Positions 42,254-52,024 of a DNA stretch of 64,000 nucleotides are shown one piece after another. The position numbers and the translations under genes are program-made. The stretch is taken from the NCBI GenBank assembly GCA_963747425.1, contig CAVVFJ010000008.1, positions 496,001-560,000 on the forward strand, given 5' to 3'. The DNA comes from DASUPK01 sp963747425 (lineage in GTDB: Bacteria; Actinomycetota; Thermoleophilia; Solirubrobacterales; 70-9). Each line of letters begins with the position of its first letter. The first letter of the stretch is position 1. The notes beneath the pieces are model-generated. The model saw nothing but the letters and a program-made list of their open reading frames with translations. It did no database searches and was not told where the DNA came from.

Positions 42254-43453
42254 ATGGCCGAAACGCTCGCCAAGGACCGGCGCGGGCTCACCCGCCACGC
42301 CGGTTCCGGGGCCCGCGGGCGCCGGCGCGTCACGTTCGTCACCGACATCCCCACGCCGTACATGCTCGAGGTGCTCGATGCGCTCGCGGGGATCGTCGAC
42401 CTGACAGTGCTGTTCTGCGCGCAGACCGGGAGCCGGGCGATGCCCTGGTCTCCGGGCGGCCGCCATCGCTTCCGCCACCAGGTGATCGACGGGCTCACGA
42501 TCAGGAGCGGCGCGCCGGATCGGCGCCGACTACTACCTGAGCCCGCGGATCCTCGCCGCCCTCGGGCCGGAGCCGCCCGGAAGCGGTGATCAGCGCCGGC
42601 TACTCGATACCGACCGCCTACGCGGCCGTCTACGGCAGGCTCCGCGGCTCGCCGCTGATCATCTACAGCGACGGCACCAGCCATTACGAGCGCAACCTCG
42701 GCCGCCATCAGTTGCTGGCGCGGTGCGGTGCTGCTCCGCGCCGCCTCGGCGTGCGTCGCCAAGAGCAGGCCGGCCGCGGAGCGCTTCATGGAGCTCGGGG
42801 TTGCCACCGACCGGGTCTTCCTGGCGCCGCACTCCTCCACTATGGACCGCCTGTGGAGGATCGCCCGCGAACGCGACTACGAGCGCCCCGTGAGGTTCAC
42901 GGTCCTGACCGCCGGCCGCCTCGTCCCGCACAAGGGCGTGGACCGGCTGTTGGTCGCGGCCGCCCGCGTGCGGGGAGGACATCCGCGGATCAGGCTGGTC
43001 ATCGCCGGGTCAGGGCCGGAGTCCGAGCGACTCAGGCGGTTGGCCGAGGAGCTCGGCCTGGAGGACGTCCAGTTCCGCGGCTTCGTCGATCACGCCGACA
43101 TGCCGGAGCTCTACGCGGATGCCGACGCGTTCGCCTTCCCGACCTTCGATGACCCGTTCGGCATCGTCCTGCTCGAGGCGGCTGCCGCGGGGCTCCCGCT
43201 GATCGCCTCGCGGCATGCCGGGGCCACGTGGGACCTGATCGGCGATGGGGAGTCCGGCGTGATCGTCGATCCGGCCGACCCAGCCGGCTTCGCCGCCGCG
43301 CTCGGGAGTCTCGCTGGCGACGCCACGCGGAGAAGGCGCCTCGGCCAGGCGGCTCACCGGGCGACCCTCGACAGGAGCCCGCTTGACTCCGCGCGCGGCT
43401 ACGCCTCCGCCATCGAGACCGCGCTCGGAGACCGGCGACGGGCCAAGGCATGA
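42254..43453 (+). CDS. GT4 glycosyltransferase, about three frameshifts
   Basis: A GT-B glycosyltransferase of about 399 residues. The N-terminal lobe starts with RRRVTFVTDIPTPYMLEVLD. After shifts near 42515 and 42575 comes IGADYYLSPRILAALG, then EAVISAGYSIPTAYAAVYGR and LIIYSDGTSHYERNLGRHQL. After another near 42720, VLLRAASACVAKSRPAAERF and the C-terminal nucleotide-binding lobe follow: VLTAGRLVPHKGVDRLLVAA, VIAGSGPESERLRRLAEELG, YADADAFAFPTFDDPFGIVL and LEAAAAGLPLIAS (the E-x7-E pattern). It adds a sugar to the lipid-linked repeat unit. ATG lies 1 base past the previous stop. Confidence 0.8.
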
Positions 43454-44723
43454 CCGGCAACGGCCGTCGAGGGGCGGCGTCAGGCCGGCTCGCCTATCTG
43501 GCGACGCTCTACCCGGCCCTCTCGCATTCGTTCGTGCAGCGGGAGGTGGAGGCTCTGCGGAAGCGCGACCTGGAGATCCACACCTTTGCGCTGCACGGCA
43601 CCAACCCCGCGCACCTGCTCACGGACGCCGACCGCGAGGCGCAGGGATCCACCTATACGGTGCTGCCGGCGCGCTGGCGCAGTTTCGCCGGAGCTCATCT
43701 CCGCGCCCTGCTGACGGGTCCCGCGGCGTACCTCCGGACGCTCGCCTTCGCGCTCAGTCGTCCGCCCGGCGGGTCCCACGGGCGCTGGTGGCAGCTCTTC
43801 TACTTCCTGGAGGCGGTGCCGATCTGGCGCGAGTGCGAGAGGCGTGGGCTAACCCACGTCCATGCGCATTTCACCAACCCGTCGGGGGACGTCGCACAGC
43901 TGGTGGCGAGGCTGGGTGTGGAGCGAGCGGCCCGAGGCGGTGGTCCTGGAGCTTCAGCGCCCATGGCACGGACATCTTCAACGACGGGCCCGCCAGCCTC
44001 GCCGCGAAGGTCGGCAGCGCCTCCCTGGTCATCTGCATCAGCGACTTCGGGCGCAGCCAGCTGATGCGAATCGCCGCGGAGGAGGACTGGGGGAAGCTGC
44101 GGGTCGCCCATTGCGGGCTGGACGGCGAGTGGTTCGAGAACGGCGCCACGCCCAGATCCGACGGGGAGTTGAGATTGCTCACCGTCGGTCGCCTCGAGCG
44201 CGAGAAGGGCCACGCGATCCTGCTCGAAGCCGTCTCCATGCTTCGGCAGCGGCACGTCCCGGTGGTTCTGGAGGTGGTGGGGGACGGCTCCAGGCTCGAA
44301 TCGCTCCGGCGCCAGACGGTCGCACTGGGCATCTCGGACCGGGTCACCTTCGCCGGACCGGTCGGACAGGACCGGATCCGGGAGCACTACCGGGCGGCGG
44401 ACGCCTTCTGCCTGCCCAGCCTGGGCGAGGGGATCCCGGTGGTGCTGATGGAGGCTCTCGCGAGCGGTCTTCCGGCGGTCGCCTCGAACACGATGGGGAT
44501 CCCTGAGCTGATCGAGGACGGCGTCACGGGGCTGCTCGTCCCCCCGGGGCGGCCGGGGGAGCTGGCCGCGACGATCGAGCGGCTGGCCCGCGATCGCTCT
44601 CTCGGCCGGAGCCTAGGCAAGGCGGGGCGGCGCAAGGTGGTCGAGGAGTTCAACCTCGATCAGGGCGCGGACAGCCTGCGGGACGCGTTTGTCCAGGTGC
44701 TCTCCGGCCAAGCGGCCCGCTGA
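43450..44723 (+). CDS. GT4 glycosyltransferase, one frameshift
   Basis: About 424 residues. The N-terminal part is GRLAYLATLYPALSHSFVQR, EVEALRKRDLEIHTFALHG and GLTHVHAHFTNPSGDVAQLV. The frame then changes between about 43925 and 43955, and continues with WSWSFSAHGTDIFNDGPAS, VICISDFGRSQLMRIA, LLTVGRLEREKGHAILLEAV, LPSLGEGIPVVLMEALASGL and PAVASNTMGIPELIEDGVTG. These are canonical GT4 motifs in order, close to colanic-acid WcaL-like enzymes. ATG overlaps the previous stop (ATGA). The last 64 bases overlap the convergent ligase gene. Confidence 0.85.
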
Positions 44724-46048
44724 CGCATCGATTCCGGGGATCGCTCGGATTCCCTCGTCGCGGCTCCCAGCACGATCCCGGCCCAGAGCCAGACGATCAT
44801 GCTGGGAAAGACCTGGCCCAGTGGCGCGAAGTTGGCCGCGACAACCCAGTAGGCGGCGATCGCGAACAGCCCTGGGCGCCATGCCCTGAGCTCGGGTGGG
44901 CCCCGAGCCAGCAGCGCGCTGCCGACGGCCGCGAGCAGGCTCGCCACCAGCAGCGTCACACCGACCAGTCCCTGTTCGACCGCGAACAGCAGGAACACGT
45001 TGTGGATCGCGATCTGCGTCGTGTCCACGGTCACCACCTGCGGCACGTCGCCCAACAGCGGGAAGAACTCGGCGTTCCGCTCGTTGAAGGTTCCGATCCC
45101 AAAGCCGGTGAGCGGACGCCGGGAAACCATCTTGATCGCGGCGGCGTCGACGTTGCGCCGCTCCCAGACGGTCAGCTGGTTGTGGGTGCGGTTGTTGACG
45201 CTGGTGTCGAACTTGGGTACGAAGGCGAGCAGCAACAGCACCACCGCTGCGCCTGCAACCGCAGCCGGGAGCAGAAATCGACGCAGCCGGGGGGTCAGCG
45301 CCAGCGTCATCACGCTGGCGACGACCGTGGCGATCCAGACCGATCGCGTCAGCGTGAAGAGCAGCCCGAGCGCGCAGAGGAGGAGCACGAAGCCGGCGCC
45401 CATTCGCTTCCACCGGATCCTCCAGGTCGCGATTGCGATCGCCGAGGCGACGGCGCAGGCGTAGAGGGCGACCCCGTTGACGGTGGACTCCAGGAACGGT
45501 CCCTGCGCCCGCTCGCTCTGGAAGCCCGTGTCATGGATGAAATGCGGGACGACGAGGGCGGTCGGCCCGAAGGTCTCGAACACCGCCGTCAGGCCGAGGT
45601 ACCCGCCGAAGACGACCAGGGCTGCGAGGAAGCCGGCGCGGTGTCTGGGTGTGCGGAAAGCCAGGGGCGCCAGCGCGAAGACGGCGAAGGGGACCGCCAG
45701 CCGGTCGAGCAGGAAGAAGAACGTGTCCGGCCGGCTCAGCGTCTGCGCGGCGATCGCGGACCCGATCGCCCAGATCAGCGTCGCCGCGAGAAGCGCATGG
45801 ACCGGCTCGAGGTGGAACCGCGGGCGATCGAGCGCGGCCGGGGAGCGGAGCAGGAGCCCGAGAATCGCCGCCAGCAGAATGAGCCGGTCAGGAGCGAGGC
45901 CACCGGGGACGCCGAACTCTCCCCAATTGCTGTTGAAGGTCGAGCCGATGATCGCCGCGGTCATCAGCCAGGCGGGCTCGGTGTGCCAGGCCAGATAGGC
46001 GATGGCGACGATCACCGCCAACACCAGGGCCAGGCCGGCGAGGTACAC
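44660..46048 (-). CDS. O-antigen ligase/polymerase family membrane protein
   Basis: A 462-residue integral membrane protein with about 12 helices and one large outer loop, the layout of Wzy/WaaL proteins. WLMTAAIIGSTFNSNWGEFG, LLCALGLLFTLTRSVWIATV (conserved Arg), RRPLTGFGIGTFNERN (family motif) and IAIHNVFLLFAVEQGLVGV mark the family. It would polymerise lipid-linked repeat units or ligate chains outside the membrane. It lies 5 bases downstream of the Wzz-like gene on the same strand, as expected for functional partners. Its 3' end overlaps the convergent GT4 gene by 64 bp. Confidence 0.92.
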   Translation of the reverse strand: MYLAGLALVLAVIVAIAYLAWHTEPAWLMTAAIIGSTFNSNWGEFGVPGGLAPDRLILLAAILGLLLRSPAALDRPRFHLEPVHALLAATLIWAIGSAIAAQTLSRPDTFFFLLDRLAVPFAVFALAPLAFRTPRHRAGFLAALVVFGGYLGLTAVFETFGPTALVVPHFIHDTGFQSERAQGPFLESTVNGVALYACAVASAIAIATWRIRWKRMGAGFVLLLCALGLLFTLTRSVWIATVVASVMTLALTPRLRRFLLPAAVAGAAVVLLLLAFVPKFDTSVNNRTHNQLTVWERRNVDAAAIKMVSRRPLTGFGIGTFNERNAEFFPLLGDVPQVVTVDTTQIAIHNVFLLFAVEQGLVGVTLLVASLLAAVGSALLARGPPELRAWRPGLFAIAAYWVVAANFAPLGQVFPSMIVWLWAGIVLGAATRESERSPESMRQRAAWPESTWTNASRRLSAP

Positions 46049-46053
46049 GGCGG

Positions 46054-47079
46054 CTAGGTGCGAGCTCGGCGCGGCGATCGCCGCCGGGTGGCAGCTCGCT
46101 CGGTGCGGCTCGAGCGTGCACCGGCGTCCGGCCTCCCGCGGGTGCGCTCACGTTTGAAGGGCGAGCGGCCGCGAAGGAAGCCGGTGGCCGCGAGGGTCTT
46201 CTCATAGAGGGGGCTGTCGCGGAAGAGGGCAAGGGCCATCCCCAGGACGAGCCCCACGACCACGGCCAGGAATACGCGAATCTGAAGCACGCTGGACCGG
46301 TCACTGCTCGCCCGGTCCGCCTTCTGGATGATCTGCAGGGGGACGGCCCCGCTCTGCTGGCTGGCCTCGTAGGCGTTCCTCAGGGATGTGGCGCGTGCAT
46401 CCGCCGCCAGCAGCTCGGCTTGAGCCGCCGCCAGGCTCCCGCCGCCCGTTGCGCTCACGCTGTCGACCCGGCGGCTGACCTGCTGCCGCTCCAGCTCCGC
46501 CGTTCGGTACTCATCGAGCAGACGGGCGGGGTCCGCCTGGCTGGCGCGGTCGACCTCCGTCACCAGCGCCTGGCTCGCCAGCGTGGAGAGCTCGATGGCG
46601 CTGTCCGAGGAGCCGGAGGTCGCGGTGAGCGCGAAGACCGGGGTCTCGGGGATGGGCGCTGCGGAGAGATGGGACCGCACCTGCCCGGGACTCGTGTTCG
46701 TGTGCCGCGCGACGTCCCCCACCACCCCGTCGCCCTGCACCGATCGGCTGTATGTCTGGGCGAGCTGCTGGGCCGCGTCGGCGAATCCGGTAAACGAGGC
46801 CGGGTTGGTGGCGTTCAGGCCGCCAACCGCGAGGCGGGTGCTCGCGGTGTAGGTGGGCGTTCGAGCCATTCCGGAAAGCAGCGCCAGGGCCAGCAGACCG
46901 AGGACCGGAGCGAGGACGAACGAGGGATGACGGCGCATCGCGGCGCCGAGCGACGCGTCCGAGCGCCTGGCGCGGCCGGAACCGGGCGGGTATCCATCAG
47001 CATCAGAGGACGGAGCGAGATCGAACAATCTCTGCTCACGCTCATCTACCTCGTCTGCCTGCACGCCCATGTCTCCCAC
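46054..47079 (-). CDS. Wzz-like polysaccharide chain-length determinant
   Basis: A 341-residue two-helix membrane protein of the Wzz/YveK type. The first helix is at about 53-72 (FVLAPVLGLLALALLSGMA) and the second at about 275-295 (VFLAVVVGLVLGMALALF). Between them is an extracytoplasmic domain with LNATNPASFTGFADAAQQLA and a coiled-coil part (AQAELLAADARATSLRNAYE). The C-terminus is a basic tail (RGRSPFKRERTRGRP) without Walker motifs, so there is no fused tyrosine kinase and none is nearby. It should set polymer length together with the adjacent polymerase. GTG at 47079 is used; ATG at 47070 is also possible. Confidence 0.88.
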   Translation of the reverse strand: MGDMGVQADEVDEREQRLFDLAPSSDADGYPPGSGRARRSDASLGAAMRRHPSFVLAPVLGLLALALLSGMARTPTYTASTRLAVGGLNATNPASFTGFADAAQQLAQTYSRSVQGDGVVGDVARHTNTSPGQVRSHLSAAPIPETPVFALTATSGSSDSAIELSTLASQALVTEVDRASQADPARLLDEYRTAELERQQVSRRVDSVSATGGGSLAAAQAELLAADARATSLRNAYEASQQSGAVPLQIIQKADRASSDRSSVLQIRVFLAVVVGLVLGMALALFRDSPLYEKTLAATGFLRGRSPFKRERTRGRPDAGARSSRTERAATRRRSPRRART

Positions 47080-47105
47080 CTCGATTCCGAACCGCGGCTA
47101 ATGGA

Positions 47106-49317
47106 CTAACGCCCGTTGCCGGCAACCCCTTCCACCTCCGCCGGCGCCGCTGAGGATCGAGTTGGGCGGTCGGGTGCCATCACGAGCTCCGGCTCGCCGG
47201 TCTCGAGGGACCGCGCGGCCGCCAGCGTGACCAGTGTCGTGATCCAGGGACCATCCGCAGTGGGGCCCTCGGCCTCGCCTCGCACGAGCTTCGCGAGATA
47301 GTCGAATTGGGCCGCGAAGCCCTTGTCCTGTCGACCGCCGCCAAGTCGCTCCTTCCGCCGCCCTCGCCAGATCCGCCCGCGACGGTAGTCGTCGATCTCG
47401 GCATAGATGCCCGGAGCGCTCATCTCAAAGCGCTCCTTGCCGGGGCCGAGCGGCGCGTCCGCCGCGTAGTGAAGCGTTCCGACGCTTCCGTCCTCGAAGC
47501 CGATCTCGACGCTGAAGTTGTCGGTGGCAGCCAGGGAAAGGCCGGGACGAGAGCTGAAGCCGCGGGCGGTCACCCTGATCGGATCGCAGCCGGCCTGATC
47601 GCAGAGGAAATCGATGAAATGACATCCCTCGCCCTTCAGGCGGCCGCCGCCGCGCGCCAGGTCGTTCATCCAGTGGCCGCCCGGCAGGCTGCCCGCATTG
47701 ATCCGGTATCTCATCAGCCTTGGTCCCGGCAGGCGCCGAAGGGCCCCGGCCAGCGGTGCGAATCGGCGGTTGAAGCCGACGATCAGCGGAGCCCCTGTCC
47801 CGCGCTGCGCCTCTCTGACGAGCGCGAGGCCTTCCCAGTCGAGGCTGAGCGGCTTCTCGAGGTAGACCGCCTGGCCGGCGTTCAGCGCCAGCGCGGCGAG
47901 CTCGGCGTGGGAGTCGTGGCGCGTGGCGATCGCGACCAGGTCGATGTCGGCGCGGCCGATGATGTCGCCGGGGTCGGCGTGGGAAGACCCGAATCCGAAC
48001 CGCCGCCGAGCACTCTCGGCCGAAAGGCCCGAGGCCGAGGCGACGGCGAGTGGCTCGAACCCCGCCCGGAGCAAACCCGGGATCAGGGTTCCGGTCGCAA
48101 ACGACCCCGCTCCGATCAGGCCCAGCCTGGGCCTTGCGCCGAGCGACCCCCTTCGCTCTTCGCGGCCTCGGTTCCTCGGCGGCGCGGGGCTGCCCGCCTC
48201 CGTTTTCGCTGCGCCCTTCCCCGTACCGCAGGACGATTCCGACGACCTGCCGATCGGAGTGGAGCAGCTCGAAGGCCCGCTCGGCCTCCGCGAAGGGAAA
48301 CCGGTGGGTGACGAGCTCGGACGGCCTCACCTTGCCGTCGGCGACCAAGCTCAGGAACGCCTCCATGTTGCGCTGCTCGGTCCAGCGAACCTGCCCGATC
48401 GGGTAGTCGAGCCCGTGCAGCTCGTAGTCGGGGTCATAGCGGCCGGGCCCGTAGGAGCGGGAGAGACGTAGGTCGAGCTCCTTCTCGTAGAAGGGTGCCC
48501 GGGGCAATTCCATGCGGACGTCGCCGACGATCACCACCCGGCCCCGGTCTCGCGCCAGTGATGCCGCGAGCAGCGCGGGATCGCTCGATTCGGTGGCTGC
48601 GCAGACGAGCACCGCATCGGCGGAGTCCTCCCAGCGGGAGCCTCGCTCGAGATCAGAGCGGACCTGTGCTTCGGCGCCCGCCGACCGCGCGAGCTCGACG
48701 AGCTCGGAGCTGAGGTCCACGCCCAGGACCCGGCAGCCCGCCGCCCTGGCAATCCGAACGGCAAGCTGGCCGATGAGCCCGAGCCCGATCACGGCGACAG
48801 TCGACCCGACCTGGACGTCCGCCCGGCGCCAGCCGTTCAACGCGATCGCGCCGAGAGTGGCGAAAGCGGCGTCCTCCGCGGAGACGTCGTCCGGCACCTT
48901 CGCGCAGAGCAGAGCGGGCACCACGTCGCGCTCCGAATGGTTCGCGAATCCGCCCCCGGCGATCGAGACCCGATCGCCCGGCGAAAGCCCCCTGACTTCC
49001 CCGCCCGCTTCGACGACGACGCCGGCGGCGCTATACCCGAGGGGTCCGAGCTCCTCGAGCCTCTGGCGAACGAGATTGACCGTGGAGCGAACGCCTTCTC
49101 GGCGCATTCGCTCGACCACCTGCCGTGTCTGGTCCGGCCGCGCGCGGGCCTTTGCGATCAGGCTCTTGCGGGCGAGGCCCAGCGTGGCGCGTTCGGTGCC
49201 GGCGCTCAGGACAGAGGCCTTCACCCTGACCGCGGCCTCCCCCGGGCCTGGGCTGGGATCGGGAACCTCGACCAGGTCGAGGCTCCCGTCCTTGAGCCGG
49301 CGGGCGATCTGCCGCAT
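47106..49317 (-). CDS. Bi-domain oxidoreductase: zinc-type dehydrogenase joined to Gfo/Idh/MocA domain (one frameshift)
   Basis: The two halves match the known bi-domain oxidoreductase family of surface-glycan loci. The N-terminal half is MDR dehydrogenase-like: RQIARRLKDGSLDLVEVPDP, LSAGTERATLGLARKSLIAK, GPLGYSAAGVVVEAG, AAFATLGAIALNGWRRAD, VAVIGLGLIGQLAVRIARAA. The C-terminal half is Gfo/Idh: RLGLIGAGSFATGTLIPGLL, ADIDLVAIATRHDSHAELAA, YLEKPLSLDWEGL, VGFNRRFAPL, GEGCHFIDFL. The frame changes near 48130, where one extra C in GGCCCAGG separates the linker (RRAKGVARRKA) from RLGLIGAG. With the indel removed the protein is about 736 residues. The substrate is unknown. ATG at 49315-49317 is the start. 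Confidence 0.85.
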
Positions 49318-49464
49318 CAGGCGCTTCCTGCGATGGACCGTGCAACCGCGGGACAAGCTCTGAGGCTGCGGCGCGTTGTTCTAAGTGATGCCACGTGACG
49401 CACCCCACCCAACGTGAGAGCCCGGCTGAGACTCACGCTCCCTGACCCGGGGACGGCGTAGCCG

Positions 49465-51417
49465 GTGTGCGGGATCTGCGGCTTCGTCGGCCGGGCGGAC
49501 CGAGACCTGATCGAAGCGATGACGGCGTCACTGGCCCATCGAGGCCCCGACGGCGAGGGAATCGAGCTCTTCCCGGCCGCCGATGGCTCGGTTCCCGCGG
49601 CGCTTGGTCACCGCCGCCTCAGCATCCTGGACACGAGCGAGAGAGGCGCCCAGCCGATGGTCCATGCGGACCGGTACTGGATCTCCTACAACGGCGAGCT
49701 CTACAACTTCCGCGAACTTCGCTCCGAGCTGCGTTCAGACGGCTTCCGCTTCCGGTCGGATTGCGACACCGAGGTGCTGCTGGCGATGTACGCCCGTTAC
49801 GGGGAGGGCATGCTGGATCGCCTCAACGGGATCTTCGCCCTCGCGATCTGGGACACCGAGCGGGAAGAGCTATTTCTTGCCCGCGATCGGCTCGGGGTGA
49901 AGCCGCTCTACCACGCGGAGCAGGATGGCGCTCTCTACTTTGCCTCGGAGCTGAAGGCGCTGCTCCCGGCCATTCGCCGGCCCTCGCTCCGGCACACGGC
50001 GATCGCCGACTATCTGACCTTCCTCTGGGTTCCCGATCCGGGAACCCTGTTCGACGGTATCCACCAGCTGCCGGCGGGGCACTGTGCGCGGTACGCGGAC
50101 GGCGAGCTGGCTGTGAGGCAGTACTGGGACGCAAGCTTCGGGGTGGAGGGCGGCACCTCCGAGGCGGCCTGGGCCGAGCAGGTCCGCGGGACGACTCAAG
50201 CCGCCATTCGCCGGCAGATGGTCTCCGACGTTCCGCTCGGCGGATTCCTCAGCGGGGGCCTGGATTCGGGCACCGTGGTGGCCACCATGAGGGGCGCGTC
50301 ACCGAGCGTGACCGCCTACACCGTCGGGTTCAGCGAGGAGGACCTCGCCCACGAGATCGTTCCCGACGATCTCCGTTACGCGCGCAGACTCGCCCGGGAG
50401 CTGGGACTCGACCATCGTGAGCGAGTGCTCTCGCCTGGGATCGTCGAGCTTCTGCCCAAGCTCGTCTGGCACATGGACGAGCCGATCGCTGATCCCGCTG
50501 CGATCACGACCTATCTGATCTGCGCCGCCGCCCGCGAGAGGCTCACGGTGATCCTCAGCGGGATGGGCGCCGACGAGATCTTCGCCGGCTACCCGCGTCA
50601 CCTGGCGGCCCAACTGACCCGATCGGCCGACCGCCTCCCTCGAGCATTCCGCAGCGCCATCCGCACCTCGCTCGACGGCCGGCTGACGATGGGAAGGCCG
50701 GGGAGGTGGCGTGGCCCTCGCAGGAACCTGATGAAGCTCCTCCGCGGCATCGACCAGCCCTTCACGGACCGGTACCTCACCTATTGCTCCTACTACCGGT
50801 CCGAAGAGCTGTTCGGCCTGCTCAGCAGCGAGCTCCGCAGCGAGGTCCGCTCGCACGACGCGCTCCATCGGCACCGCGAATACCTGTCGCACCGAGAGGA
50901 CGAGGACTGGCTCAACCAGCTCCTCTACGTCGACATGAAGACGTTCCTTCCCTGCCTCAACCTGGCCTACACGGACAGGATGAGCATGGCGGCTTCGACG
51001 GAGGTCAGGGTCCCGCTGCTCGACGACGAGGTGGTCGAGCTGGCGGGCCGCATTCCCCCGCGGCTCAAACTGAGGCGCATGACGCGCAAGTACGTTCTCA
51101 AGCGGGCCATGCAGGGAGTTCTGCCCGAGGCGGTCATCTGGCGACCGAAGGCCGGCTTCGGCGCTCCCCTGAGGGCCTGGATGGGCGGCGAGCTTCGGCC
51201 GCTGATCGACGACTGCCTGTCCCCGGCGACGATTCGCGACCGCGGCCTGTTCGACCCCGAGGCGGTCCGTGGACTGGTTCGCGACAACGAGGCGGGCACC
51301 GCCGACAACGCGCTGCGGATCTGGGCACTGGTCGTGCTCGAGCTATGGCAGCGAACGTTCGTCGACCAGGCTGTGGCTGCTCCTCGGAAGCACGGCGTCT
51401 CACAGATCGTTTCCTAG
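49465..51417 (+). CDS. asnB: Asparagine synthetase B-type, glutamine-hydrolysing
   Basis: A 650-residue amidotransferase. GTG at 49465 places Cys2 (CGICGFVGRAD) as the glutaminase nucleophile. AHRGPDGEGIEL, HRRLSILDTSERGAQPM, SYNGELYNFRELRSEL and CDTEVLLAMYARYG complete the N-domain. The synthetase domain has GGFLSGGLDSGTVVATM, VILSGMGADEIFAGYPRHLA and STEVRVPLLDDEVVELAG. AsnB homologues in glycan loci often amidate uronic acids or related carboxylates; free aspartate as substrate is also possible. It differs from the copy at 29475. It heads a plus-strand operon with the acetyltransferase and flippase-GT genes. Confidence 0.92.
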   Translation: MCGICGFVGRADRDLIEAMTASLAHRGPDGEGIELFPAADGSVPAALGHRRLSILDTSERGAQPMVHADRYWISYNGELYNFRELRSELRSDGFRFRSDCDTEVLLAMYARYGEGMLDRLNGIFALAIWDTEREELFLARDRLGVKPLYHAEQDGALYFASELKALLPAIRRPSLRHTAIADYLTFLWVPDPGTLFDGIHQLPAGHCARYADGELAVRQYWDASFGVEGGTSEAAWAEQVRGTTQAAIRRQMVSDVPLGGFLSGGLDSGTVVATMRGASPSVTAYTVGFSEEDLAHEIVPDDLRYARRLARELGLDHRERVLSPGIVELLPKLVWHMDEPIADPAAITTYLICAAARERLTVILSGMGADEIFAGYPRHLAAQLTRSADRLPRAFRSAIRTSLDGRLTMGRPGRWRGPRRNLMKLLRGIDQPFTDRYLTYCSYYRSEELFGLLSSELRSEVRSHDALHRHREYLSHREDEDWLNQLLYVDMKTFLPCLNLAYTDRMSMAASTEVRVPLLDDEVVELAGRIPPRLKLRRMTRKYVLKRAMQGVLPEAVIWRPKAGFGAPLRAWMGGELRPLIDDCLSPATIRDRGLFDPEAVRGLVRDNEAGTADNALRIWALVVLELWQRTFVDQAVAAPRKHGVSQIVS

Positions 51418-51423
51418 GAGGAG

Positions 51424-51978
51424 ATGACCCTGACCTCGGCAGATGCGCAAGCCGGCAAGCCCCGCCGAACAGGCGGGTCGACGCGTCCGTCGAACCGGGC
51501 GCCTCACCGGTTGATCAGCGATGTGCGCTTTGGGGACGACGTGATCGTCTACGCGTTCACCAACCTCTACGGCTGCTCGATCGGATCCCGGACGAAGATC
51601 GGCACCTTCGTCGAGATCGAGCGCGGCGCCTCGATCGGATCGGACTGCAAGATCGAGAGCCACACCTATATCTGTGACGGCGTCACCATCTGCGACCGTG
51701 TCTTCGTCGGACACGGCGTCACCTTCATCAACGACAGGCACCCTCGCGCGACCAGCCAGGACGGCCGGCTGAAGGGAGAGGAAGACTGGGTGATGGAGAG
51801 GACGATCATCGAGCCTGAGGCCTCCCTCGGTTCGGGCGCGATCGTGCTCGGTGGCGTGCGAATCGGTGAGGGCGCGCTGGTGGGAGCCGGCGGCGTGGTC
51901 ACGAAGGACGTCCCAGCAGGCGAGACGGTCGCCGGCAACCCCGCCCGAGTGATCGCGGCACGGGCGCTACGGCATTAG
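51424..51978 (+). CDS. Hexapeptide-repeat (left-handed beta-helix) N-acetyltransferase
   Basis: A 184-residue acetyltransferase. Repeated hexapeptides build the beta-helix: VIVYAFTNLYGCSIGSRTKI, GTFVEIERGASIGSDCKIES, HTYICDGVTICDRVFVGHGV, FINDRHPRA (active loop with His), ASLGSGAIVLGGVRIGEGAL and VGAGGVVTKDVPAGETVAGN. It resembles WlbB/WbpD enzymes that acetylate the 3-amino group of UDP-sugars, consistent with an aminotransferase and Gfo/Idh in the same region. A strong AGGAGG (about 51416-51421) precedes the ATG. An N-terminal tail of about 30 residues is Pro/Arg-rich and not conserved. Confidence 0.91.
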   Translation: MTLTSADAQAGKPRRTGGSTRPSNRAPHRLISDVRFGDDVIVYAFTNLYGCSIGSRTKIGTFVEIERGASIGSDCKIESHTYICDGVTICDRVFVGHGVTFINDRHPRATSQDGRLKGEEDWVMERTIIEPEASLGSGAIVLGGVRIGEGALVGAGGVVTKDVPAGETVAGNPARVIAARALRH

Positions 51979-52024
51979 CCAAGCCCCATGGAAGGCCGCA
52001 AGGCGGCGAGCCGTTGGATAGGCG

